The notes: generated by a model not told the origin, from the sequence alone. A stretch of DNA of 62,902 bases from a candidate division WOR-3 bacterium (GCA_039802205.1 JBDRWD010000010.1:1-62902); one strand, 5' to 3'. Counted from the first letter of the stretch, positions 35,482 to 43,835 are shown. Numbers and translations are program-made.

Positions 35482-37854
35482 ATGAAAAATAAATATTGTT
35501 TGTTACTCGTCATATTAGCATTTAAAATAGGAACAACTCAATCGGTGAGTCTGCCCTGGATTTGGTTAAACCCGTTGCCATCGGATAACGGCTTTAGCGA
35601 TTGCTATGCGATTGATAGCAACACTCTCTTTATTGTTGATTATGAGCAGGCTTTGGTATATAAGACCACCGACGGTGGGTTAACTTGGACCACAAAGTGG
35701 GTGCCGTATCCGGATAGTGTTTCTAACTACTATCGTTTTTTAGGCATTGATTTTCCTACGCCGAATGTCGGTTACATAGGTGGAGTAAGTAATAGTACTG
35801 CAATTATTCTTAAAACAACTGACCAGGGAGAAAATTGGAATTATGTTCTTTTAGGTGTCTCAGGAGGGCTTTATGATATTGACTTTCCACAGGGTAATCC
35901 AGATGTGGGTTATGCGGTTGGTACACAATCCATTATTTTAAAGACAACAAATGGGGGTGCAAACTGGGTGACACAAACAAATCCTGGGGCAACAAACCAG
36001 GTCTTAAGGGCCGTCCATTTTCCAATAAATGCCGATACTGGATATGCAGTTGGAGGGTGGAATACCTATGATACATTATATCCATTGCTACTTAAAACGA
36101 CTGATGGCGGTCAAAACTGGATAGAACAGACAAGTCCTGTTCCTGGTGGCTATCATAGTTTATATTTTTGCAACAATAATATTGGATATGCCTGCGGAAG
36201 TATTGAAGGATACGGTGGCACAAATCCAAAGGCAGTAATAATCAAAACAACAAATGGTGGTAATAACTGGCAATTAATCTACAATAAACCTAATGAATAT
36301 GTGAAAGGAATTTATTTTCTAACAATCTCGTTAGGATTTGCCTTTATAGTAAAGGCAAGTGGTGGCACATATTCGTCTCTAATCCGAAAAACTACAAACG
36401 GAGGTAATACCTGGGATTCTATTATTCCACCTCAAAGATGTGCTGTGCATTATAAATTCTCATTTAGTTTCGCCAATCAGCAGATTGGATATGGTGTGGG
36501 TTCTGATTATGATATTAATTTTAGTCCTGGGAGGATTTTCAAAACGACAAATTGCGGAGCATCGTGGTTTTCTCTTAAAAAAGGACCTGATGTTACACTT
36601 TGGGCGGTAGATTTTCCTGAAAATGACCAGATTGGATATGCGGTCGGTGACTCTGGATATATTCTTAAAACATCGGATGGCGGATTAAATTGGGTTCGGC
36701 AATTCACCGGAACTGCCCAAAGATTCAGGGATGTTCATTTCGTTAATAATCTGACAGGGTTTGCTGTAGGTGAAAACGGGGTTTTATTTAAGACTACTAA
36801 TGGAGGGAATACTTGGATTCCTAAGAATTCCACTACCACGATGCGGTTGAATGCAGTAAAATTTGTGAATGAACAGATTGGATATATCGCAGGCGGCGGG
36901 ATTTGGCCCTTTTATGATTCAGGAGCGGTAATATTAAAGACAACGAACGGCGGCGATACTTGGGCAAACCAAAACATACAGTATAACACGCCAATCCAGG
37001 ATTTGTTTTTCTTTAACGGAGATACCGGTTATGCGGTTGCCGGTCCTTCGCCAGAAGGTGCGCCAACTGCTGCAATTATATATAAAACCACAAATGGAGG
37101 ACAAAACTGGGTTGTGAATTATGTGCCACCGCAACAACAGGGGAAGGTTTTCTATGCGATAGACTTTCCTGTGAATAGTCAAGTCGGTTTCGTAGGTGGA
37201 GTTATAGAAAACCAGCAGGTCTATAAGGTGAAGATTTTAAAGACCACTAACAGCGGAAGTTCCTGGCAACAGATTATTATGGAGGTTTCTGGTGATAATT
37301 CAACAAGTGCGATAGGAACTTTGTCATTCCGAGATAATTTCATTGGCTATGCAGCACCCGTAAGGAGTGAATATAATAATATTTATAAAACGAACGACGG
37401 TGGGTTAACCTGGAGAAGACATATTGTACCAACACGCCATGTAATTTACGACATATGCGCTATCAAAAATACTGACATAGTTTATGCAGTTGGCCCCCGC
37501 GGCATGATTCTTAAAACGACAAACGGCGGTTCGGTCTGGATTGAAGAAAAAAATGATGATGAAAAATTGGTTGCAAGGAATGGAAATGAGATACTGAAGG
37601 TTTATCCAAATCCATTCAGGAACAATGTCCATATCAGATGCAGGATACACGATACAGGATACATGATAAAGATTTACGATATTTCGGGACGTGTTGTAAA
37701 ATCTTTCAATCTTGAATCCTGTATCCTGAATCATGAATCCAGTATCACCTGGTTTGGAGATGACAATATGGGTAACAATTTGCCCACCGGAGTCTATTTT
37801 ATCGTGCCTGAGGATAAGAGCTTTTCGCCCGTGCGGGTGGTGAAGATAAGATAA
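35482..37854 (+). CDS. Secreted YCF48/BNR-type propeller with sorting domain
   Basis: 790 residues with a signal peptide (MKNKYCLLLVILAFKIGTTQ). About a dozen blades follow of the form GYAVG-x-x-G-x-ILKTT-x-GG-x-NW, as in the photosystem II assembly factor YCF48/HCF136 and sialidase BNR repeats. The C-terminus is a type A sorting domain: VYPNPFRNNV, IKIYDISGRVVKSF, LPTGVYFIVPEDK, VVKIR. ATG 35482 has AAAGGGGG just upstream; the frame is open back to 35338 but that part lacks signal-peptide character. The sorting domain holds an inverted heptamer-repeat insertion (37637-37748). Divergent from regulator B. Confidence 0.82.
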   Translation: MKNKYCLLLVILAFKIGTTQSVSLPWIWLNPLPSDNGFSDCYAIDSNTLFIVDYEQALVYKTTDGGLTWTTKWVPYPDSVSNYYRFLGIDFPTPNVGYIGGVSNSTAIILKTTDQGENWNYVLLGVSGGLYDIDFPQGNPDVGYAVGTQSIILKTTNGGANWVTQTNPGATNQVLRAVHFPINADTGYAVGGWNTYDTLYPLLLKTTDGGQNWIEQTSPVPGGYHSLYFCNNNIGYACGSIEGYGGTNPKAVIIKTTNGGNNWQLIYNKPNEYVKGIYFLTISLGFAFIVKASGGTYSSLIRKTTNGGNTWDSIIPPQRCAVHYKFSFSFANQQIGYGVGSDYDINFSPGRIFKTTNCGASWFSLKKGPDVTLWAVDFPENDQIGYAVGDSGYILKTSDGGLNWVRQFTGTAQRFRDVHFVNNLTGFAVGENGVLFKTTNGGNTWIPKNSTTTMRLNAVKFVNEQIGYIAGGGIWPFYDSGAVILKTTNGGDTWANQNIQYNTPIQDLFFFNGDTGYAVAGPSPEGAPTAAIIYKTTNGGQNWVVNYVPPQQQGKVFYAIDFPVNSQVGFVGGVIENQQVYKVKILKTTNSGSSWQQIIMEVSGDNSTSAIGTLSFRDNFIGYAAPVRSEYNNIYKTNDGGLTWRRHIVPTRHVIYDICAIKNTDIVYAVGPRGMILKTTNGGSVWIEEKNDDEKLVARNGNEILKVYPNPFRNNVHIRCRIHDTGYMIKIYDISGRVVKSFNLESCILNHESSITWFGDDNMGNNLPTGVYFIVPEDKSFSPVRVVKIR
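37637..37748. repeat. Inverted pair of heptamer arrays inside the sorting domain
   Basis: 37637-37667 is, on the minus strand, ATCATGT ATCCTGT ATCGTGT ATCCTGC. 37714-37748 reads on the plus strand AATCCTGT ATCCTGA ATCATGA ATCCAGT. The two arms are inverted and could pair; between them lies the conserved IYDISGR coding segment. The same heptamer family occurs in the signal-peptide region at 61572-61611. Confidence 0.7.
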
Positions 37855-37880
37855 AAACCCGACCCCCTTTCTGGACCCCT

Positions 37881-37925
37881 GGGGTGCCTTCGGGCATCCC
37901 ATGGGATTTAAAACTTTATTTTTTA
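37881..37925 (+). terminator. Hairpin with UUCG loop after the 35482 gene
   Basis: GGGGTGCC, TTCG, GGCATCCC form an 8-pair stem (one G-T). A T-rich stretch (TTTATTTTTT) follows about 14 bases later. It is probably the terminator of the propeller gene, though the distance to the T-run is long. A similar C/G-rich palindrome follows the protease gene at 61203. Confidence 0.55.
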
Positions 37926-37933
37926 AGGATGGC

Positions 37934-37961
37934 TTGACTTGGGATTATTTTCCTGTATAAT
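37934..37961 (+). promoter_or_regulatory. Promoter of the mntA-hepT pair, nearly leaderless
   Basis: TTGACT at 37934-37939, 16 bases, TATAAT at 37956-37961, then five bases to ATG 37967. This matches the layout seen before regulators B and C, the serine dehydratase and the ATPase operon. Confidence 0.75.
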
Positions 37962-37966
37962 TGCTT

Positions 37967-38416
37967 ATGATTAAAAAGAGGGTGATTAAACATGATATCC
38001 ATTCCCTGATTTCGGATTTAAAGGAGGCGTTATATACTGATGCAGAGATAATTTTTGCCTACATTTTTGGGTCTTATGGTATTGGTAAACCAACATTCCT
38101 CAGTGATATTGATATAGCTTGTTATCTTTTGACAAATAGAGACCAGTTCACCAAAAAACTCGCGCTCATAGAAGTGATAACTTCTGCCCTTAAAACTGAT
38201 GAGGTAGATTTAGTTTTTTTAAATAACGCACCGATTGTGCTATGCTATCAGGTATTAAAAACCGGCAAATTGTTATTCTCTAAAGATGAAAGACTACGGT
38301 TAAATTTTATAAAGAATGTATATGATTTTTATTGCGATGCCGAGCCATTAAGGGTTTCTGCTGAGGCAAATTTGATCAAAAGAATAAAGGAGAACCAAAT
38401 TGGCATTAGGCAGTGA
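37967..38416 (+). CDS. mntA: MNT-type nucleotidyltransferase antitoxin (MntA-like)
   Basis: Minimal nucleotidyltransferase with the catalytic pattern FGSYGIGKPTFLSDIDIA (GS-x-SDID) and a later Asp in DEVDLVFLN. In characterised MntA-HepT systems this protein neutralises the HEPN toxin by adding AMP to a tyrosine. It overlaps hepT by 17 bases. ATG 37967 is five bases from the -10 box; a GTG at 37982, preceded by AAGAGG, is an alternative start. It lies between two regulator modules with no other link to them. Confidence 0.85.
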   Translation: MIKKRVIKHDIHSLISDLKEALYTDAEIIFAYIFGSYGIGKPTFLSDIDIACYLLTNRDQFTKKLALIEVITSALKTDEVDLVFLNNAPIVLCYQVLKTGKLLFSKDERLRLNFIKNVYDFYCDAEPLRVSAEANLIKRIKENQIGIRQ

Positions 38417-38822
38417 TATTGTCAAGCGAATTGAACGGATTGAAGAGGCCTTGAGAAGGCTTGAAGAGATAAGGCAATTATCCTTAGACCAATTCTTGAA
38501 CGATTGGAAATCTCAAGATGCGAGTCTTCACAATCTTCAGATAGCAATTGAAGGGTGTCTGGACATTGGAAATTATATTATTGGTTTAATCGGGGCTAAG
38601 TCTCCGGATACCTATGTTCAGATTGTTGAAATTCTTGGAGAGGAAAAAGTTATACCGAGAGATTTTTTGGAGACCGCGAAAAATATGGCGAGATTTAGAA
38701 ATATAATTGTCCACGATTATTTATATCTTGACCTTCAAAAGGTATATTCGTTTCTTTTAAAACTCAATGATATTCGCCAATTTCTCAGGTATTTAGTTGA
38801 GTACCTTGAGATGAGAAGATAA
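38400..38822 (+). CDS. hepT: HEPN-domain toxin (HepT-like, DUF86)
   Basis: 140-residue all-helical HEPN protein with the motif RNIIVHDY: R100-x4-H105-x-Y107, exactly the R-x4-H-x-Y of HepT toxins. R and H form the RNase site and the Tyr is the residue AMPylated by MntA in studied systems. A TTG start with AAGGAG eight bases upstream is used. Translation is coupled to mntA. All key residues are present, so an active pair is likely. Confidence 0.87.
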   Translation: MALGSDIVKRIERIEEALRRLEEIRQLSLDQFLNDWKSQDASLHNLQIAIEGCLDIGNYIIGLIGAKSPDTYVQIVEILGEEKVIPRDFLETAKNMARFRNIIVHDYLYLDLQKVYSFLLKLNDIRQFLRYLVEYLEMRR

Positions 38823-38890
38823 ACTGCATTTTTGTTCGATTACCTGTAGAAAATTTGAAGAAAAGTTTTCACCAATATCTTACCCTTATA

Positions 38891-38912
38891 ACATTCTAAT
38901 ATGTTAGAATGT
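38891..38912. repeat. Perfect inverted repeat after hepT
   Basis: ACATTCTAA, TATG, TTAGAATGT: nine-pair arms with a four-base loop, 68 bases after the hepT stop. It has no T-run on either side that would make a classical terminator. It could be a transcript end or a binding site. Confidence 0.6.
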
Positions 38913-39077
38913 AAAAACGGTGAATTGGCGGATAAAAGGCTTATACCTTAACTCCAGTCATCAAACCACGAGCATAATTCTCATACCGTTCGGATAAATC
39001 CGAAAGGAGATATGGTAGCTGGGTTTAGGTTTGGAAATGGGAACTGTCTTTATTTATTTGTTTGGACTGCGAAACAA

Positions 39078-39136
39078 TGTAGGGCAAGACTTTAGCCTTG
39101 CAACGAAAATAAGCAAACCTAAAGGTTTGCTTTACA
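39078..39136. repeat. REPIN-like double-hairpin element, copy C
   Basis: Near copy of the 23767 element: TGTAGGGC, hairpin GCAAGACTT/TAGCCTTGC with one mismatch (39084-39101), hairpin GCAAACCTA/AAGGTTTGC (39113-39130), then TTTACA in place of CCTACA. It lies 23 bases beyond the stop of regulator C. The flank 38925-39070 also resembles the flank of copy A (shared CGGATAA, CCTTAACTCCA, GAGCATAATT-like words). Confidence 0.85.
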
Positions 39137-39137
39137 G

Positions 39138-39182
39138 TGTTATAAGACTATCAGGCAATCAGACTATAAGATTATCTGACAA
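39138..39182. repeat. Degenerate octamer tandem array over the stop codon of regulator C
   Basis: Coding (minus) strand: GATAATCT TATAGTCT GATTGCCT GATAGTCT TATAACAC, period 8. The TGA stop sits at a unit boundary. Gain or loss of one octamer would change the C-terminal frame by two bases. Confidence 0.8.
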
Positions 39183-41420
39183 TTTCCTTGCTTCTTCTGA
39201 ATCAGGGATTATTTTCAAAACCTTTTGCAAAATTTTTCGCGCGTCATTTTTATTTCCATGTTCAAGACAGCTCTTGGCAAAATTTATCGCTTCAGTCTCA
39301 AACTGGCTCAAAATCTTAAATCTCATATCCACCGACCAGTTATCAAAGTTCTTCTTAAACGGTTCGCCACGGAATAGTCTAAATGCCCGCAAATACTCTT
39401 TGCGAGCAAAACCCCATTCCCCTGCCCGCTGTAGTGCCTTTGCCCGTGCAAGGGTCTCGTTGAATTCCTGATAGTCAGTGGTAAAATAAAGATTTTGATT
39501 GATCAAATAAGATTCACCAGCCTGCCTTTTTACCTCTAAATAATGGGAAGGAATCCTTAGTTGCTTCTTTATCCGCACTAAACTATGGGAAAAAAGCCGT
39601 GCTGGTTTAGGATTATTGTGCCAGAAATTTTTATATAGTTCACATAATTCCAATAATTTGTCAGGTTCGTATATTCTGGATACAATAAATAGAAGTATTG
39701 CAGCATCTTTTGGACTTAATCGTCCTTTCATATATTCTTGATTACTTAAGACGGTAATTTTCCCTAAAAAATTGATGCGATAAGCATAAGTTTTTGTATT
39801 AAAAATAGGCAAATGTAGGACAGCTGCGGGTAATTTGGTAGATTTGCCTTTAGAGAGTACATTAAGAACAAGATCAGGATAGAAAACAATGTGTTGTATA
39901 AAAAAGCCCATATACTTTTTCTTTGATGCATAATTTATAGCCTTTAGATAATCTCCGTTTTTCTTTGTTTTCCGTGCTTTGTTTAGTAATACTAATAGTT
40001 TCATTCTGGGCATTTCTTTAATTACCTCAGGTTTGATTTTTACTTCCATACCAGCAAAACTTTTCAAAGAGATCATTTCACGGTACATTCTGTATTTTCT
40101 GACCAGCGGAAGATATTTCAGAAGATAAACCATTGCCTCTTTTGGTTGGTTTAAAGCCATCGCTACCGCAGCTAACCCGATGGATGATGCAATCAATCTA
40201 TTCAGAATCTGGTCACGGGTCGCGCTCTTTAGTGCATTCATATAGTGCTCACGCGCTCGGAAAATATCCCCACGGCTAAAATGATAATAGGCGTTTGCCA
40301 ACCAGTAACTTCCACTAAATACTGTAGAATTTTTAATTGACCCGCAAAGATTTAGATATTTTCGGCATTCTTTGGTGTCACCCATTAAAGCTAAGCAACT
40401 TGCGATCTTCAAATTAAGACGGTCTCGCACAATAGGGTCTTTTGCGTACTCAACCGCCTTCATATAGCAGTGGTGAACAGTGATGTTATTTAATGTACGA
40501 GAAAGCATATCAGCAAAGGATTCCCAGTACAGTGCGTCGGGAAGTTGATATAACAATCGCCGGCATTTTTCAATTGCAGGACGGGCACGATGAACCATCA
40601 ACAAATCAAGATAGGTATTTGCAAGTTGATGATAAAAATTAAAGCGTAGTGCGGGGTCACGCACATCTTTGATTCTTTTATGAAGAATAGAATGTATCAC
40701 AAGTTTTTCCCTGGGACGTCCCAACCAGGTTAATGCAATAAGAACAAGAAAGTATGCCAGCATTGAGGACCAATAATAGTTCTCTTTCTCAAGCGTCCTT
40801 GCAATTTTTTTCGCATCTTCAGCAAAATCGGAAAAATTGGTATTTTCAAATCTTTTTTCAACTTGTAGGTAAAGTTTATCCAGTCTACGGCGGTATGATA
40901 GCATAGAATCTGGTATCGCCAATAAAATATCGGTTTCCGGTATGTAAAAAAGGTCATTAATAATTTTTGCCGCACTTTTAATTTTCCCTTGTTTCAAATA
41001 ATCTTCAGCTTGTTTTACCTTCAATTCTAAATCGTCACTTTTTGAACAGAAGGTTGTTAATACATTATCTAATGGACGTCTTATCATATAACAACGGTTC
41101 CAGACGCGCCAAACTGTATTTTTAGAAACTTTTTCGCCATTTTGTTTAAGAATTTTGGTTGCTTTAATGATTGTTAAGCCAGGTTCCCTTTCTTTCAACA
41201 TACATATTTTTTTCGCTAATGTGGATGGAATTCCGGCTCGCCCCGGGCTTCTATTAAGTGCCTTTATACCACCAGAATTATACCTACGAATCCAAAACCA
41301 GAGTGTTTTATAGGATATGCCAAATTGCTCAGCCGTTTTACGCAAAGAAAGTCCCTGCTTATAATATTTTTTGACTGCCTCAATCTTAGTTTGAAAAGAT
41401 ACTTTATTTTTGTGCAACAT
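39159..41420 (-). CDS. Regulator C: double HTH - TPR-like middle - SARP
   Basis: 753 residues. The first helix-turn-helix is SLRKTAEQFGISYKTLWFWI (residues ~24-43); the second is LTIIKATKILKQNGEKVSKN (~82-101) followed by TVWRVWNRC. Such tandem heads are typical of IS630/IS481-like transposases, but no catalytic DDE domain follows. A helical TPR-like middle reaches ~540, then an OmpR-type winged helix (INFLGKITVLSNQEY, SPKDAAILLF) and BTAD (RAGEWGFARKEYL, NFDNWSVDMRF). The ATG lies eight bases after a TATAAT box, with no Shine-Dalgarno. Divergent from the BNR propeller at 41583. Activator function and target are inferred. Confidence 0.8.
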   Translation of the reverse strand: MLHKNKVSFQTKIEAVKKYYKQGLSLRKTAEQFGISYKTLWFWIRRYNSGGIKALNRSPGRAGIPSTLAKKICMLKEREPGLTIIKATKILKQNGEKVSKNTVWRVWNRCYMIRRPLDNVLTTFCSKSDDLELKVKQAEDYLKQGKIKSAAKIINDLFYIPETDILLAIPDSMLSYRRRLDKLYLQVEKRFENTNFSDFAEDAKKIARTLEKENYYWSSMLAYFLVLIALTWLGRPREKLVIHSILHKRIKDVRDPALRFNFYHQLANTYLDLLMVHRARPAIEKCRRLLYQLPDALYWESFADMLSRTLNNITVHHCYMKAVEYAKDPIVRDRLNLKIASCLALMGDTKECRKYLNLCGSIKNSTVFSGSYWLANAYYHFSRGDIFRAREHYMNALKSATRDQILNRLIASSIGLAAVAMALNQPKEAMVYLLKYLPLVRKYRMYREMISLKSFAGMEVKIKPEVIKEMPRMKLLVLLNKARKTKKNGDYLKAINYASKKKYMGFFIQHIVFYPDLVLNVLSKGKSTKLPAAVLHLPIFNTKTYAYRINFLGKITVLSNQEYMKGRLSPKDAAILLFIVSRIYEPDKLLELCELYKNFWHNNPKPARLFSHSLVRIKKQLRIPSHYLEVKRQAGESYLINQNLYFTTDYQEFNETLARAKALQRAGEWGFARKEYLRAFRLFRGEPFKKNFDNWSVDMRFKILSQFETEAINFAKSCLEHGNKNDARKILQKVLKIIPDSEEARKLSDNLIV

Positions 41421-41428
41421 ATAGGGAA

Positions 41429-41456
41429 ATTATAACAAAAATGTAAAAAATTTCAA
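41429..41456 (-). promoter_or_regulatory. Promoter of regulator C, nearly leaderless
   Basis: Minus strand: TTGAAA (41451-41456), 16 bases, TATAAT (41429-41434), eight bases, ATG 41420. In the same intergenic region the plus-strand gene has TATAAT-like boxes at 41549 and 41554 but no recognisable -35 box. Confidence 0.75.
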
Positions 41457-41582
41457 GAAGTCATTTTATATTTTTATAAAACATAAAAAATAGTGATTTT
41501 GCACGGCGGGGTTTTTACTTATTTGGACACCGAAATTTATAAAATATTTATAATATAATTTTACAACAAAAGGAGGCTTTTT

Positions 41583-43829
41583 ATGAATAAATATGGTAAG
41601 TGGTTTATAGTATTAATAATCTGTCTCATGCAAAAAGTCTATGCTCAATCATGGGAGCCTGTTATGCCCATGAATGCAACTGTAAATATCAATGACCTGT
41701 GCTTTTTGAATGATGGTCTTCATGGATGGGCGGTTGGTTCGACAAGTGCTGGTGGCGAAGTTTATAGTGTGATACTGCGTACTGTAGACGGTTCTAACTG
41801 GTCAAGCATTGCTTTCAGCGACAGTAATATTACCGGGCTTACTGGTGTATGTTTTGTCAACGAAAATATTGGATGGATAGTAGGTAGTAATGGTCGTATT
41901 TATAAAACTACCGACGGAGGAAATAGCTGGGTAGCACAAGCCAGCCCGACAACCCGAAATCTATCTAAGGTTCATTTCATAGACTCGCAACATGGCTGGG
42001 CGTGTGGTGGCTGGGGTGATAACACGGCATATCTCGTAATTCGTACTACTAATGGTGGCACAACTTGGCAGAATCTTTCGTTCGGCAATACTGCTTATAG
42101 TTGTGATGACATCTATTTTGTTGATTCTCTAAACGGCTGGATCTGTGGCTACGACAATACAATAAATGGGCATATCCATCGCACAACCGATGGCGGTTTG
42201 ACCTGGACTCGTCAAACCATACCCGCAGGTGTTGGACAGGTTGCGGCGATTGATTTTCCTACCGTGAACAAAGGCTGGGCAACGACTTCAAGCATATACG
42301 CAAATCCTGCTGGTGCGATTCTGTATACTACGGATGGTGGTGAGAACTGGGCAATACAGGGATATACAAATCTTGATTACAATAATTGTCTTGATTGTCA
42401 GGATACCATGCGCATTGCGATTTCGGCAAGTCAGGTTCTTACTCCATCATCAGCACGTGTGGTTGTTAGCACCAACGGAGGTAATAACTGGTCATCATAC
42501 TCGCATTTGTTCAATAACTACTCAATGGGTATCCAGTATGTAGGTAATAATATCTGGGTGACCAGCAATGCAAGCCAGATAATCAAAAGCACGAATAACG
42601 GAGCAAACTGGCAATGGAATTACAATGCTGCGGGTTGGAAAGCCATTGCTTGGAGAGACTCTTCCAATGGTTATCTGATTACTGGAACTGATTATGGAAA
42701 TGATGGCTATTGTTTGCGTTCAACTGATGCCGGTAATAACTGGTTTTATGACCCCAACACGCCAGGTGGTACCAAGATTCAATTTAAGGGTTTAAACTAT
42801 GGATGGATATTAAAAGAAGGAAATTCCTCAGGTGTATACCGCACCACTAATGGCGGAGCAACATGGGTATACAATTCAATTGGTTCTTCAGCATGGATCG
42901 GTAGTATTTTCTTCGCAACCCAGGACTCAGGCTGGGCATGTGGGAGCAATGGTACACTGCGATTCACAAGTAATGGTGGGGCTTCCTGGTCAAGCCAATC
43001 ACTCGGTACATCTTATTATGTAAGCGCGGTCTATTTTATCGACTCGCAGCGCGGTTGGGCATGCGGAGGTTATGGTGGGGATAATGGTTTTATTTACTAC
43101 ACGAGCAATGGTGGTGCGACATGGAATCCGCAAACACCGGCACAACCAGACCATTTTCAGGTTGCGTATTTTGTCAACCAGAATCTGGGTATACTTGGCT
43201 CATATAATGCAAGAGTACATCGTACTACAGACGGTGGTACAACCTGGACAGTGGTGCAGAGCCTTCCACATTATACGATTACCGATATAATAATGAAAGA
43301 CACTTTGAATGGGTGGTTACTTGCTCATAATTATTGGGGTAGTAGCCCCGGGGATGACGGTAGGGGATTTATTTACAAAACAACGGATGGTGGTACAAGT
43401 TGGATACAGAGTTATGTGACCCCTCGTATTCGTTCTTTTTTAAACGACATTGCCCATCATTATGGTGATGTTTTCTGGACATGTGGATATCATTCCATCA
43501 ATTTAAGATATAACCCGTGGACAGGTATATCACAGCAAGATTTACGCCGTGAAAATCGAGTTCAATTCCAGGCTGTACCAAACCCGTTCTCTCGAAGAAC
43601 CTCAATTCGATTTTCGCTTTCTCACCCTGCATCAGTTGAGATTTCAATTTTCAATGCGCTCGGTAACCGTGTGAATGAGATTGCAAACAAAACGATGCCC
43701 TCGGGTACTCATGAATTTATATGGAACGGCAGGGATTGGAATGGTTTTAGTTGCGCGAACGGTCTTTATTTTTGCGTTATCAGAGTGGACGATTATGTTG
43801 AAACCCAGAAGCTGATCTTGATGAAGTAG
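41583..43829 (+). CDS. Secreted YCF48/BNR-type propeller with sorting domain
   Basis: 748 residues. The signal peptide is MNKYGKWFIVLIICLMQKVY, cut before AQ. Many blades follow of the type GWAVGS-x-G-x-IYKTTDGGNSWV, with GWACGG variants, again the YCF48/BNR pattern. The C-terminal sorting domain has AVPNPFSRRTSIRFSLSH, VEISIFNALGNRVNEI and CANGLYFCVIRVDDY. It is the same kind of protein as the one divergent from regulator B, but the two differ in blade sequence. AAAGGAGG lies 6 bases before the ATG. The likely target of regulator C, by position. Confidence 0.82.
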   Translation: MNKYGKWFIVLIICLMQKVYAQSWEPVMPMNATVNINDLCFLNDGLHGWAVGSTSAGGEVYSVILRTVDGSNWSSIAFSDSNITGLTGVCFVNENIGWIVGSNGRIYKTTDGGNSWVAQASPTTRNLSKVHFIDSQHGWACGGWGDNTAYLVIRTTNGGTTWQNLSFGNTAYSCDDIYFVDSLNGWICGYDNTINGHIHRTTDGGLTWTRQTIPAGVGQVAAIDFPTVNKGWATTSSIYANPAGAILYTTDGGENWAIQGYTNLDYNNCLDCQDTMRIAISASQVLTPSSARVVVSTNGGNNWSSYSHLFNNYSMGIQYVGNNIWVTSNASQIIKSTNNGANWQWNYNAAGWKAIAWRDSSNGYLITGTDYGNDGYCLRSTDAGNNWFYDPNTPGGTKIQFKGLNYGWILKEGNSSGVYRTTNGGATWVYNSIGSSAWIGSIFFATQDSGWACGSNGTLRFTSNGGASWSSQSLGTSYYVSAVYFIDSQRGWACGGYGGDNGFIYYTSNGGATWNPQTPAQPDHFQVAYFVNQNLGILGSYNARVHRTTDGGTTWTVVQSLPHYTITDIIMKDTLNGWLLAHNYWGSSPGDDGRGFIYKTTDGGTSWIQSYVTPRIRSFLNDIAHHYGDVFWTCGYHSINLRYNPWTGISQQDLRRENRVQFQAVPNPFSRRTSIRFSLSHPASVEISIFNALGNRVNEIANKTMPSGTHEFIWNGRDWNGFSCANGLYFCVIRVDDYVETQKLILMK

Positions 43830-43835
43830 AAGAGC

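Noticed and set aside
38891-38912. Rho-independent terminator after hepT
   Set aside because: The hairpin is perfect but has no T-run after it on either strand, so it is listed only as an inverted repeat.
39159-41420. Regulators as transposases of an insertion sequence
   Set aside because: No DDE catalytic domain, no terminal inverted repeats around the gene, and the C-terminus is clearly SARP/BTAD.
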